Shown: positions 9,179-16,320 of the stretch, one piece after another | Layout of the letters: every line of letters begins with the position of its first letter | How positions within the stretch are numbered: position 1 is the stretch's first letter | NCBI GenBank assembly: GCA_016933215.1 | Contig: JAFGBH010000045.1 | Coordinates: forward strand, 1-35,527 | From: Deltaproteobacteria bacterium | GTDB lineage: Bacteria; Desulfobacterota; Syntrophia; Syntrophales; UBA2210 | Direction of reading: 5' to 3' | Length of the DNA stretch: 35,527 nt | Translations under genes and position numbers: made by a program | Notes under the pieces: model-generated | Databases searched by the model: none | The model's input: the letters and a program-made list of their open reading frames with translations, nothing else | Told to the model about the DNA's origin: nothing

Positions 9179-9823
9179 TCAGTTACTCTCTTTTCCCGCT
9201 TCCTCATCCTGAGTGAAAGCGGCGGTGAATATATACATTACGGTTTTCTTCACCAGCTCCATATAATCCTTTTTTTTCAGCTTCAGCATAGGGCGAAAAG
9301 ACTCCTCTCCTGAAATAAAGCTGTGCATTGAATTCATTACCGTTAAAATGGAAGCCATTGAAAAGGGGCGGTTCTTCTTGTCCTCTTTCAGGCCCATGGA
9401 ACGGACGATTTCTATCGTAAACTCCGGAACCCTGAAATCCATAAGCACATCATGCCGCGTCTTCGCAAAATATCGGAACATGACCATATTGGATATTTCC
9501 GGATGCTCAAAGAGATAATCCATCATCATATCGATACCGATTGCGACACGGTCTTTGAGAGGACGCCCATGTATTATCTCTTCCACTTCCATCAACTTCT
9601 CGCGCAGGTCATTGTTGATATCGATAATGACCGCTTCGTAGAGATCTTTTTTCTCCCCCCAGTGATAATGAAGCGTCGAGATGTCGATTCCCACCTCTTT
9701 TGCGAGCATTCTCATCGTGGTACCGTGAAATCCATATTCACCAAATACTCTTCGTGCAACAGCCAGGATTTTCCCCTTCATTGATTCCGGGTCTTTCCGT
9801 GCCTTTTCTAACGTACTTTCCAT
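9179..9823 (-). CDS. TetR/AcrR family transcriptional regulator
   Basis: Regulator of 214 residues. Residues about 17-62 form the TetR helix-turn-helix: ILAVARRVFGEYGFHGTTM, then LAKEVGIDISTLHYHWGEK with the usual tyrosine-histidine-tryptophan after the recognition helix and KKDLYEAVI. The remaining 150 residues are the variable ligand-binding domain. It is encoded first in the unit that continues with the acyl-CoA dehydrogenase, racemase and synthetase genes. An inverted repeat TTCCATC-AATC-GATGGA sits 20-40 bases upstream of its start, and a matching one overlaps the promoter of the thiolase operon at 14997-15018. By analogy with FadR/PsrA-type TetR proteins, an acyl-CoA or related intermediate could be the inducer; this is inference. 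No alternative start is better supported than ATG 9823. Confidence 0.9.
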   Translation of the reverse strand: MESTLEKARKDPESMKGKILAVARRVFGEYGFHGTTMRMLAKEVGIDISTLHYHWGEKKDLYEAVIIDINNDLREKLMEVEEIIHGRPLKDRVAIGIDMMMDYLFEHPEISNMVMFRYFAKTRHDVLMDFRVPEFTIEIVRSMGLKEDKKNRPFSMASILTVMNSMHSFISGEESFRPMLKLKKKDYMELVKKTVMYIFTAAFTQDEEAGKESN

Positions 9824-9841
9824 TGCTTTATTCCAACTTGT

Positions 9842-9863
9842 GATTCCATCAATCGATGGATTT
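9842..9863 (-). promoter_or_regulatory. Putative TetR operator, copy 1
   Basis: Inverted repeat TTCCATC-AATC-GATGGA, with arms at 9844-9850 and 9855-9860, 19-40 bases upstream of the TetR start codon. The same half-sites with the same 4-base gap recur at 14999-15016. A TAATAATAAA stretch immediately upstream on the minus strand could be the -10 region. Autoregulation by the adjacent TetR gene is the simplest reading. Confidence 0.6.
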
Positions 9864-10048
9864 ATTATTAAAACTGCATGGTTAAGACTTCGTTATCTAA
9901 AATACCAGCCCTTACAGGTACTACAACTCTCTACTTTTCGGATTACAATCACTGACCGGGGGCGCCCCCGTAATCCCTGCCTTGTAGGCGGGGTCAAGAG
10001 GCGCAATTAAAAAAGGAATATATTATTCGCCTTCGGCTTCCTTACCGG

Positions 10049-10077
10049 GAAGCTCCGCCCTGTGGGCGGTGAGCTTC
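10049..10077. repeat. REP-like palindrome
   Basis: Perfect arms GAAGCTC (10049-10055) and GAGCTTC (10071-10077), continued inward by CGCCC (10056-10060) and GGGCG (10064-10068) with a two-base bulge. The first bases resemble the start of the GAAGCTCCCCGC repeats found at 17835, 26591 and 35441, but the rest differs. It is probably an intergenic palindrome of the same general kind. Confidence 0.5.
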
Positions 10078-10087
10078 ACATACAGAA

Positions 10088-10114
10088 GCCCGGCCGGGGG
10101 AAACCCGGCCGGGC
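10088..10114 (-). terminator. Terminator hairpin after the thiolase/dehydrogenase operon
   Basis: Eleven-base-pair GC stem GCCCGGCCGGG/CCCGGCCGGGC with a 5-base loop (10099-10103), 12 bases beyond the stop of the SDR gene. On the minus strand it is followed by TTCTGTATGT, a poor U-tract; on the plus strand by CTTTCATTATTC. It most likely ends the minus-strand transcript, possibly with help from other factors. Confidence 0.6.
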
Positions 10115-10125
10115 CTTTCATTATT

Positions 10126-11034
10126 CTACTGGAGAACCGGTCCTAACACACCAAACATCTCAGGTAGCTGATTGAAATATTGAGGATTCTCAATACTTGT
10201 AATTTTTGCCCAGTTTTCCATTACCTCTTCCGGAGTCGGGATCTTTTTACCGTCCGAAAGTATCGCACCGGGACCCGTGACGATCGCCGAGCGGCTGAAG
10301 TATCCGAGCGCCGCATTAATGATCATGCCCGAATCCTCGCACTGCTCCGAACACATATAGAGCACGACGGGGGTTACGAAATCAGGTTTCATCTTCTCGA
10401 AGAATTCCGGCGGCAGCACGTCTTCCGTAAGACGAGAGGCTGCAACGGGTGCGAGAACATTCGTCTTGACGTTGTATTTTCCGCCTTCGAGTTTGAGCAC
10501 ATTGGTGAGACCGATAAGCCCCATCTTTGCCGCGGCATAGTTTGACTGCCCGAAGTTACCAAAGAGACCGGCTCCCGATGTGGTCATAACAATTCTTCCG
10601 TAACCGTTTTCCCTCATATTGGCAAAGGCAGGTCTTGTCACACAGTAGGCACCTCTCAAATGCACGGCCATAACCCCATCCCAGTTTTCCTCTTCCATCT
10701 TGGTAAAGGACTTATCCCTGAGAATGCCCGCGTTATTAATGAGTATGTCCACCTTGCCGAAGGCATCAATTGCCGTCTTTACGATGTTCTCGCCACCGGC
10801 AATTGTGGCCACATTATCATAGTTGGGAACGGCTTCGCCGCCTGCGGCCTTGATCTCCTCGACAACCTTATTTGCCGCGGAATCATCGGAACCTGTTCCA
10901 TCTCTCGTACCGCCCAGATCGTTCACAACAACCTTGGCACCACGTTTCGCCAGCTCGAGTGCATGACATCTTCCCAGACCGGCACCGGAACCAGTTACAA
11001 TTGCTACTCTTCCTGTAAAATCGATTGTTGACAT
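10126..11034 (-). CDS. MFE-2-like (3R)-hydroxyacyl-CoA dehydrogenase, SDR family
   Basis: NAD(P)-dependent short-chain dehydrogenase of 302 residues. Cofactor loop TGSGAGLG (14-21), NNAG (100-103) and the catalytic S153, Y166, K170 (SNYAAAK) are all present. The segment VVVNDLGGTRDGTG (36-49) and the long C-terminus after LPPEFFEKM match the dehydrogenase domain of peroxisomal multifunctional enzyme type 2 (HSD17B4/Fox2), which oxidises (3R)-hydroxyacyl-CoA to 3-ketoacyl-CoA. Upstream ATGs to 11058 exist, but ATG 11034 follows GGAGGGTAGATTT and gives the proper N-terminus. Two MaoC-type hydratase genes precede it, so the parts of MFE-2 appear as separate genes. A 132-base spacer with a long inverted repeat separates it from the MaoC gene. 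Confidence 0.88.
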   Translation of the reverse strand: MSTIDFTGRVAIVTGSGAGLGRCHALELAKRGAKVVVNDLGGTRDGTGSDDSAANKVVEEIKAAGGEAVPNYDNVATIAGGENIVKTAIDAFGKVDILINNAGILRDKSFTKMEEENWDGVMAVHLRGAYCVTRPAFANMRENGYGRIVMTTSGAGLFGNFGQSNYAAAKMGLIGLTNVLKLEGGKYNVKTNVLAPVAASRLTEDVLPPEFFEKMKPDFVTPVVLYMCSEQCEDSGMIINAALGYFSRSAIVTGPGAILSDGKKIPTPEEVMENWAKITSIENPQYFNQLPEMFGVLGPVLQ

Positions 11035-11060
11035 AAATCTACCCTCCATTCGTGTCATAA

Positions 11061-11157
11061 GGGATAAAAGCTGTCAGGAAAGGGGACGAGGCTCAACTCC
11101 CGAAAAACTTCCAACAAAGATTCAGATCAAAATCCCTCAATCCTGACAGTCTATCCC
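11061..11157. repeat. Long interrupted inverted repeat in the operon
   Basis: GGGATA (11061-11066) and CTGTCAGGA (11071-11079) are matched in reverse complement by TCCTGACAG (11141-11149) and TATCCC (11152-11157). The arms enclose about 61 bases without a recognised motif. In the minus-strand transcript this would place a stem between the MaoC gene and the SDR gene. There is no U-tract, so it may affect mRNA stability or processing rather than terminate. Confidence 0.6.
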
Positions 11158-11166
11158 GTGTTTATT

Positions 11167-11601
11167 CTACGCCTTGCTCGGCAGAGCCGCTTCAAATTTA
11201 CCGGTGACCTTGACGTCCCCGTTTTCATCTTTTGCCGCAACTTCGCAGACAATGATGTTATTGCCGTCCTCAACACGTTTATCGGTCACCGAACCCGTTA
11301 CCGTAATCGTATTGCCCGGTTTTGTCATACCGGCAAACCGTACCCCAAACTTTTTCAGATCCTTCCGGGGAATCCATCCTGTAATGGCCTGTCCCACAAT
11401 ACCCATGATCAGCATGCCATGAGCGATGACACCATCCTTCATACCGACGGCCTTGGCAAAGTCATCATCGGTATGGAGAGGATTGAAATCACCTGACGCC
11501 CCGGCATACATCACATGCTGAAGTTTCTGAAGAGGCCCCTTTACCAGTTCGGGCATCGCATCGCCCACATTGACGTCTTCATAGTATATTTCTTGCGCCA
11601 T
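11167..11601 (-). CDS. MaoC-type (R)-specific enoyl-CoA hydratase subunit
   Basis: Hot-dog fold protein of 144 residues with the hydratase-2 motif: D38, N40 and H43 in SGDFNPLHTD, followed by GVIAHGM. The D-x4-H pair is the catalytic dyad of (R)-specific enoyl-CoA hydratases such as PhaJ and the hydratase-2 part of MFE-2. The predicted reaction is hydration of trans-2-enoyl-CoA to (3R)-hydroxyacyl-CoA, the substrate for the downstream SDR enzyme. The frame extends upstream to 11658, but ATG 11601 has AGGAGG seven bases before it and starts with MAQEIYY. The preceding gene encodes a hot-dog protein without this motif; the two probably form a heterodimer, as in mycobacterial HadAB-like and steroid-degradation ChsH-type enzymes. 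Confidence 0.87.
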   Translation of the reverse strand: MAQEIYYEDVNVGDAMPELVKGPLQKLQHVMYAGASGDFNPLHTDDDFAKAVGMKDGVIAHGMLIMGIVGQAITGWIPRKDLKKFGVRFAGMTKPGNTITVTGSVTDKRVEDGNNIIVCEVAAKDENGDVKVTGKFEAALPSKA

Positions 11602-11611
11602 AGTAATCCTC

Positions 11612-12061
11612 CTATTTCCTCTCAACGAGCAGTGAGCGGGCTTTTGCCACCTTTTCACCCCTCTGATTGGTGTACAACACCTCCATGGTAACCATGTCCA
11701 TCTTGGAGCCGGATTTGCTCGTCTTCTCCTCCATCTTGGTTACTTTTGGAGTGCCCGTGATAACATCTCCCGGATAGATCGACTGATAGTACTCATATTC
11801 CTCTTCTCCGTGGAGTACCATCATGAAGTTAATCTTGAGATCGTTGATCACGGCCGGCATTTTGTCGGCCCACATCATGGGCACGGTCAGAAATGTGAGG
11901 GAAGCAGGGGTATCCTTATAGCCCTCTGCAACAGCTGCATCCTTATCCAGATAAATAGGATTCGGATCTCCTATCGCCTTCGCGAGTTCCCTTATTTTCC
12001 CCCGTTCCACTTCCCAGGTAATCGGCGAATATTCCGTACCGACCTTTGATAAATCAGCCAT
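11612..12061 (-). CDS. MaoC dehydratase N-terminal-domain protein (hydratase partner subunit)
   Basis: Protein of 149 residues of the MaoC_dehydrat_N/FAS1-like hot-dog family. It starts MADLSKVGTEY and has AIGDPNPIYLD (30-40), PASLTFLTVP and a C-terminal TMEVLYTNQRGEKVAKA segment typical of the group. The catalytic D-x4-H of hydratase-2 is replaced by GDPNPIYLD, which lacks the histidine, so it is expected to be the structural, acyl-binding half of a heteromeric (R)-enoyl-CoA hydratase with the next gene, which starts 10 bases after its stop. Start ATG 12061 is preceded by AAGGAGGTGACGT. The thiolase gene ends 34 bases upstream. A stand-alone thioesterase role is less likely given the pairing. 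Confidence 0.83.
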   Translation of the reverse strand: MADLSKVGTEYSPITWEVERGKIRELAKAIGDPNPIYLDKDAAVAEGYKDTPASLTFLTVPMMWADKMPAVINDLKINFMMVLHGEEEYEYYQSIYPGDVITGTPKVTKMEEKTSKSGSKMDMVTMEVLYTNQRGEKVAKARSLLVERK

Positions 12062-12095
12062 ACGTCACCTCCTTATTTAAGGACTGCACTTTGCG

Positions 12096-13301
12096 CTATG
12101 CGTCATGTTTTCCGATAATGGCCACACTGCACACGTTCATGAAGGGAAATCCCCCCAGATTGTGTGTCAGACCAAACTTCGGATCCTTGAGCTGTCTGTC
12201 TCCTGCCCTGCCGTGCAGCTGAAGATACATCTCATAGAGCATGCGAAGTCCCGATGCACCGATCGGATGGCCGAAGCATTTCAGTCCTCCGTCCACCTGA
12301 CAGGGGACACCACCGTCAAGATCATAGAATCCGTCCATAATATCCTTGGGTGCCTGACCCCTCTCGGATATATGCAGGTCCTCCATCGTAACGAGTTCCG
12401 TAATGGAGAAACAGTCATGGACCTCCATCATGCTTATCTCTTCTCTCGGATTTGTTATCCCCGCTTCTTCGTATGCCGCAGTGCTCGCCTTTGATGTCGT
12501 CACGAAATGAGCGCCATCCCACTTATAGGCAAACTCCGTCCCGTTAGAGAGCGAAAGCTGCAGTGCCTTGACCGAAACGAGATCCTTCTTGCCGAGAGAC
12601 TTGGCAATTTCCGGCGTCGTCACTATGGCACAGGCAGAACCGTCACTCACTCCGCAGCAGTCAAATAATCCCAGCGGATAGGCAATCTGGGGAGCATTCA
12701 GGACCTGTTCCTCGGTCACGGCCCTTCTCAGATGCGCCTTCGGGTTCAGAACACCATTCGCGTGGCTCTTCATCGATACATGCGCCATTGCCCTCTTGAC
12801 GTCATTGATATCGAGGCCGTATTTTGCCGCATATCCGGTCGCCAGCATGGCAAATCCCCCCGGTGCCGTCATGTTAGCCATCCAGAGTTGATTCAGCATA
12901 CCCATGGCGGAGCTGAACTCAGGAAGACCTCCGTAACCGATGTCCTTCAATTTTTCCACACCGATTGCCAGCGCTATATCACAGGCACCGGAGGCTACCG
13001 CATACACCGCGCCTCTGAATGCTTCAGTACCGCTTGCACAGTAGTTCTCCACACGAGTCACCGATATGTTCGGAAGACGCAGTGCCATCGATGCCGGGAG
13101 TGCACTTTTCCCTATATTGACCTCATCGAAGCACGAACCGAGCCATGCGGCCTGTATTTCGTTTTTCTCAATTCCTGCATCGGCAAGACATTCCTGGAAT
13201 GCTTCAACCATCAGATCTTCCGCACCGTCATTCCATCTTTCGCCGAATCTGGTGCATCCCATTCCGATTATTGCGACTTTATCTCTTATTCCTGTTGCCA
13301 T
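12096..13301 (-). CDS. SCP2-type thiolase (lipid-transfer-protein-like acetyl-CoA acyltransferase)
   Basis: Thiolase-fold protein of 401 residues in the SCP-x/archaeal acetoacetyl-CoA thiolase group. The nucleophile is C88 in ENYCASGTEAF; H295 in EVHDCFSITE and H345 in KCFGHPIGASG are the conserved histidines. The CxG cysteine of classical degradative thiolases is not found in the C-terminal HNLGGF segment, as is usual for SCP2-type members. Expected role: thiolytic cleavage (or the reverse condensation) of a 3-ketoacyl-CoA, possibly bulky or 2-methyl branched. Its ATG shares one base with the TAA of the upstream HMGS-like/DUF35 gene (TAATG), so the two are translationally coupled and probably form a complex, as do archaeal thiolase-HMGS-DUF35 and BbsA-BbsB. 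Confidence 0.88.
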   Translation of the reverse strand: MATGIRDKVAIIGMGCTRFGERWNDGAEDLMVEAFQECLADAGIEKNEIQAAWLGSCFDEVNIGKSALPASMALRLPNISVTRVENYCASGTEAFRGAVYAVASGACDIALAIGVEKLKDIGYGGLPEFSSAMGMLNQLWMANMTAPGGFAMLATGYAAKYGLDINDVKRAMAHVSMKSHANGVLNPKAHLRRAVTEEQVLNAPQIAYPLGLFDCCGVSDGSACAIVTTPEIAKSLGKKDLVSVKALQLSLSNGTEFAYKWDGAHFVTTSKASTAAYEEAGITNPREEISMMEVHDCFSITELVTMEDLHISERGQAPKDIMDGFYDLDGGVPCQVDGGLKCFGHPIGASGLRMLYEMYLQLHGRAGDRQLKDPKFGLTHNLGGFPFMNVCSVAIIGKHDA

Positions 13302-14767
13302 TACGCATCACCTCCTTCTACCTGTGGTACGGCTTTCCAGAAATACCCCGTAAATCCGCGCATTTCATCGAAATACCTCTTTCTGAACGACATCTTCGTC
13401 TTCATACCCACTTTTACCTGATTCAGTTCGCAGTCGGTGAAATCGAGCATGGTTCTTCCGCCGCCGTCGTACCCTATCAAACCATACACCGCGGGCGGAT
13501 CAACAGACGCCGAAAGCATATCCCCCGTAAACATCAGGATGGTAGCCTCTTTGTCCGCAAACTCATATTCATCGAATTCATTGATGGCGCAACAATCCGG
13601 ATTGACACAGATCGGCATGGCCGGATACTGCGGGGTTCCGCACTTTTTGCACTTTACGCCTACCAAACTGAGCAGCATCTTTCTTTTTCTCCACAGAACA
13701 GTCAAGGAGGTGTTCGGATTCGCCTCACCCCTGATTCCGAGGTCAGCTGCGATGAGGTTTCTGAACTTGGAAAACTTCTGATAACTCGCCAGTTCCACTC
13801 TTTTTGCAAGAGATCCCTTTATTCCGATTGGACCATTGAAATCCTTAATCTTGTCGGTCACCTCAAAGGCCATGACATCACATCCCTGACCGAAGCTCGC
13901 CAGGAGAAGTTTATCGCCAGGTTTCGCCTCCTCCAGTGCCGCCACAAACATCACAAAGGGATGAGCGGTACCGGTATCGCCGCATACGGCATGCATATTG
14001 TTCTGCGCTTTTTCCTTATCGATACCGAGTTTCTTGGCAATGCCCTTATGGGTGCCGCCGAAATAACAGGGATATATTACTTTATCGAACTCCTCTATCT
14101 TCATCCCTGTCTTCGTCAGAAATCCTGCTATCGCCTCGGGTATTATCTTGCCGTAGCCGATATCCCGCTGCCATCTCTCTTCCCAGCCATAATCGAATTC
14201 CTTGCCGGAACCTTTGTAATGGTCGATAAAGTCACAGCTCACGGAATAACTGCCCTTGAATTCCGCTATGACATCATCTTTTCCAAACAACAAAGCCGCC
14301 GCCCCGTCACCGAAAAACATCTCAAACATGGTGGCCATCTTTGTTCTTCTCTGTTCGGATGCAACCACGAGGACACTGTCTTTCTTACCTGCTTCGATAG
14401 ACTCCAGTGCCGAGATTGCTGCTGTTGTACCGGCTTTCATGCACGCGCTAAAGTCCGCGTTTGAAACACCCGCTTCCTTCATATTAAGCGCTGTCGCAAC
14501 GATTCCTGCATTGAGCCTGTCGGCAAAGGGAAGCGTCGTGGAGGCAAGATAAAGACTGTCCAAAGCCTTTCTGTCTTTGCCGGTCATACAGTCATAGGCC
14601 GCAGCTACCGCCATACTGACGGCGTCTTCGTCCCAGTTGGCCACCGATTTTTCCCCGCCGGCAACTGCCATAATGACGGGAAAATACCAGGCCATGTTCT
14701 GGACAACGGTCATCCTGCTGAGCCTGTAGCGAGGGATATACCCCCCGTAGGATGTAATACCTACCAT
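13301..14767 (-). CDS. Archaeal HMG-CoA-synthase-like protein fused to DUF35 zinc-ribbon/OB domain
   Basis: Two-part protein of 488 residues. Residues 1 to about 340 follow archaeal HMG-CoA synthase (GITSYGGYIPRYR at the N-terminus, FSACMKAGT with nucleophile C109, FGDGAAALLFG, AKPGDKLLLASFGQG). Residues about 355-488 are DUF35: a rubredoxin-like zinc ribbon C373-x2-C376-x10-C387-x4-C392 and an OB fold. By comparison with archaeal HMGS, the active-site glutamate appears to be T77/T78 (LASTTLPFA) and the histidine P233 (IYPCYFGG), so normal HMG-CoA formation is doubtful. No mevalonate genes are nearby. First gene of its operon; its stop overlaps the thiolase start. Start ATG 14767 follows AAAGGAGGATTTAGT. 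It may shape or cap the thiolase active site, or catalyse a related acyl transfer. Confidence 0.8.
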   Translation of the reverse strand: MVGITSYGGYIPRYRLSRMTVVQNMAWYFPVIMAVAGGEKSVANWDEDAVSMAVAAAYDCMTGKDRKALDSLYLASTTLPFADRLNAGIVATALNMKEAGVSNADFSACMKAGTTAAISALESIEAGKKDSVLVVASEQRRTKMATMFEMFFGDGAAALLFGKDDVIAEFKGSYSVSCDFIDHYKGSGKEFDYGWEERWQRDIGYGKIIPEAIAGFLTKTGMKIEEFDKVIYPCYFGGTHKGIAKKLGIDKEKAQNNMHAVCGDTGTAHPFVMFVAALEEAKPGDKLLLASFGQGCDVMAFEVTDKIKDFNGPIGIKGSLAKRVELASYQKFSKFRNLIAADLGIRGEANPNTSLTVLWRKRKMLLSLVGVKCKKCGTPQYPAMPICVNPDCCAINEFDEYEFADKEATILMFTGDMLSASVDPPAVYGLIGYDGGGRTMLDFTDCELNQVKVGMKTKMSFRKRYFDEMRGFTGYFWKAVPQVEGGDA

Positions 14768-14996
14768 ACTAAATCCTCCTTTCTTTTATGTTGCTTTTTT
14801 TTAAGCAAAAAACACCTTCATATCCTTACGCAATCCAACCCCACCTCAATCTCAAAAGCGAGATCGAATTGCTCATTATATGCAAAATACTTTACGTACA
14901 AGATGGCCACCTCATCGATGGCTATTTAGATGCTATAACGAAAGATATGAAATGGAATCCCCCCCTGGAAATTACCATCTCTTGTTTCCATGCTAT

Positions 14997-15018
14997 GATT
15001 CCATCAAACGATGGAAAC
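14997..15018 (-). promoter_or_regulatory. Putative TetR operator, copy 2
   Basis: Perfect inverted repeat TTCCATC (14999-15005), AAAC, GATGGAA (15010-15016). It shares half-sites and gap length with the repeat upstream of the TetR gene (9844-9860). It overlaps the last base of the predicted -10 box and the expected transcription start of the HMGS-like/thiolase operon, the classic position for repression. Confidence 0.68.
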
Positions 15019-15044
15019 ATAATTACAAAAAAAATTAAAGTCAA
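15016..15044 (-). promoter_or_regulatory. Sigma-70-type promoter of the HMGS-like/thiolase operon
   Basis: On the minus strand: -35 TTGACT (15044-15039), 17-base AT-rich spacer, -10 TATGTT (15021-15016). The spacing is optimal and the transcription start would fall near 15009, inside the operator. The start codon at 14767 is about 240 bases downstream. Confidence 0.6.
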
Positions 15045-15211
15045 GAAAAAAATATGCCATGGATAAACTTTTTTTAAACCGCTATAAAAAGGGGCACGCG
15101 CCGCCTTTTTTTTGCTTAGAAATTACCGTGCAATTTCCTTGAATTCCCTTGCGAATCTCGAAATGAGCATGTACATTTTCTGTCAGAAAACATTGGACGT
15201 ATAGATCGTAC

Positions 15212-16150
15212 ATGAATAAACCATCATATCTGAAACTCTACGATGAAGGAAAGCTCGACGAGAGAATCGAGCAGGCGCTTGAGCTCATGGAGGAATGCCG
15301 CCTCTGTCCCCGCAAGTGTGGTGTGAACCGGCTTGCTGACGAACGGGGGTATTGCAAAACGGGAAGAAAGGCGCTGATAGCAAGCTACAATGCCCACTTT
15401 GGTGAGGAGGCGCCCCTGGTGGGCAGTTCCGGTTCGGGCACCATCTTTTTCAGTTCCTGCAATCTCCTCTGCTCTTTCTGCCAGAACTATGAAATCAGCC
15501 ACTTTGCCGAGGGGGTTGAGGTTGAGCCGGAACAGCTTGCGGCGATCATGCTTCGTCTGCAAAAAAGCGGCTGTCACAATATCAACGTTGTTACACCAAC
15601 TCATATTGTTCCCCAGATACTGGAGGGACTTAAAATAGCCGTGGAAAACGGCCTCGATTTACCCTTGGTCTATAACACCGGCGGGTATGACAGTGTCGAA
15701 ACCCTGAAGATACTGGACGGCATCGTTGATATTTATATGCCCGATTTCAAATTCTGGGACAAGACGTGGTCAGAGAGGTTCTGCGAGGCACCCGATTACC
15801 GTGAAAGGACACAAGAGGCCGTGAGAGAAATGCACCGCCAGGTGGGAGATCTCGAGACGGACGAAAAAGGAATCGCCGCAAAAGGGCTCCTTGTCCGCCA
15901 CCTTGTTATGCCCAATGACGTGGCAAACACGGAAGAGGTCATGAAATTTCTCGCGAACCAGATATCACGGAACACTTACGTGAATATAATGGACCAGTAC
16001 AGGCCCTGCTACAGGGGCAAGGATGACGAGACGATCAATCGCCCTATCACCCAATCGGAATTTCAAACTGCCCTCGATTGTGCAAAGAAAGCAGGACTCA
16101 AAAGACTGGACAACAGGGTGCGCTTCCCCCGGCATTTCCTGTCACGGTAA
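15212..16150 (+). CDS. Radical SAM protein, PflX-like (pyruvate-formate-lyase-activase homologue)
   Basis: Protein of 312 residues of the COG1313 (PflX) group. An N-terminal cysteine cluster (C29, C32, C36, C48: CRLCPRKCG...GYCK) precedes the radical SAM motif C83-x3-C87-x2-C90 in CNLLCSFCQN, which binds the SAM-cleaving [4Fe-4S] cluster. NTGGYDSVE and DIYMPDFKFW are typical downstream segments. The family is related to glycyl-radical-enzyme activases, but its substrate is not established. No glycyl radical enzyme is encoded nearby. The start ATG 15212 lacks a strong ribosome-binding site. It is a single-gene plus-strand unit between two minus-strand operons, divergent from the thiolase operon and convergent with the thiamin operon. 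Confidence 0.85.
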   Translation: MNKPSYLKLYDEGKLDERIEQALELMEECRLCPRKCGVNRLADERGYCKTGRKALIASYNAHFGEEAPLVGSSGSGTIFFSSCNLLCSFCQNYEISHFAEGVEVEPEQLAAIMLRLQKSGCHNINVVTPTHIVPQILEGLKIAVENGLDLPLVYNTGGYDSVETLKILDGIVDIYMPDFKFWDKTWSERFCEAPDYRERTQEAVREMHRQVGDLETDEKGIAAKGLLVRHLVMPNDVANTEEVMKFLANQISRNTYVNIMDQYRPCYRGKDDETINRPITQSEFQTALDCAKKAGLKRLDNRVRFPRHFLSR

Positions 16151-16320
16151 GGATACCCAGCGGCAGGCTCCAGAAATTCATGCATCGAAATCACACCGAA
16201 TGAACTCTGCCGAATCACCGGCGCCGAGTGGGTCGATGTCTGCAAGTAAAGTTTGGTAGTTTTAGTAGTTATAGATCATGAATACCGCCGCAGGTCTTCA
16301 TGAAATCATCAATGGGCCGC

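Larger units (their letters stand above)
9824..10125. other. Gene-free interval of 302 bases: operator, palindromes and terminator
   Basis: No credible gene is seen. The right end carries a GC-rich hairpin just after the dehydrogenase stop (10088-10114). A second palindrome lies at 10049-10077 (GAAGCTC/GAGCTTC arms). The segment 9957-9995 is rich in short G/C inverted repeats (GGGGGCGCCCCC). The left part, 9842-9900, is AT rich and holds the TetR-type operator and presumably the promoter for the unit starting at 9823. Confidence 0.6.
14768..15211. other. Divergent intergenic region (444 bases)
   Basis: AT-rich spacer between the minus-strand thiolase operon and the plus-strand radical SAM gene. 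It contains the operon promoter and TetR-type operator (14997-15044), giving the operon a leader of about 240 bases in which I see no ORF of note. The part next to the radical SAM gene has an AAAAAGGGGC...GCCGCCTTTTTTTT stretch (15087-15114) that is only an imperfect hairpin. No convincing promoter for the plus-strand gene was found. Confidence 0.5.

Noticed and set aside
13145-14464. A 439-codon open frame on the plus strand
   Set aside because: Antisense to the HMGS-like/DUF35 gene and the thiolase start, with no domain or ribosome-binding site.
13301-14767. Mevalonate-pathway HMG-CoA synthase
   Set aside because: No HMG-CoA reductase or other mevalonate genes nearby, apparent loss of Glu and His, and an acyl-CoA degradation context.
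15082-15114. AAAAAGGGGC...GCCGCCTTTTTTTT as a terminator
   Set aside because: The stem has mismatches, and it lies between divergent genes, where neither transcript needs an end.
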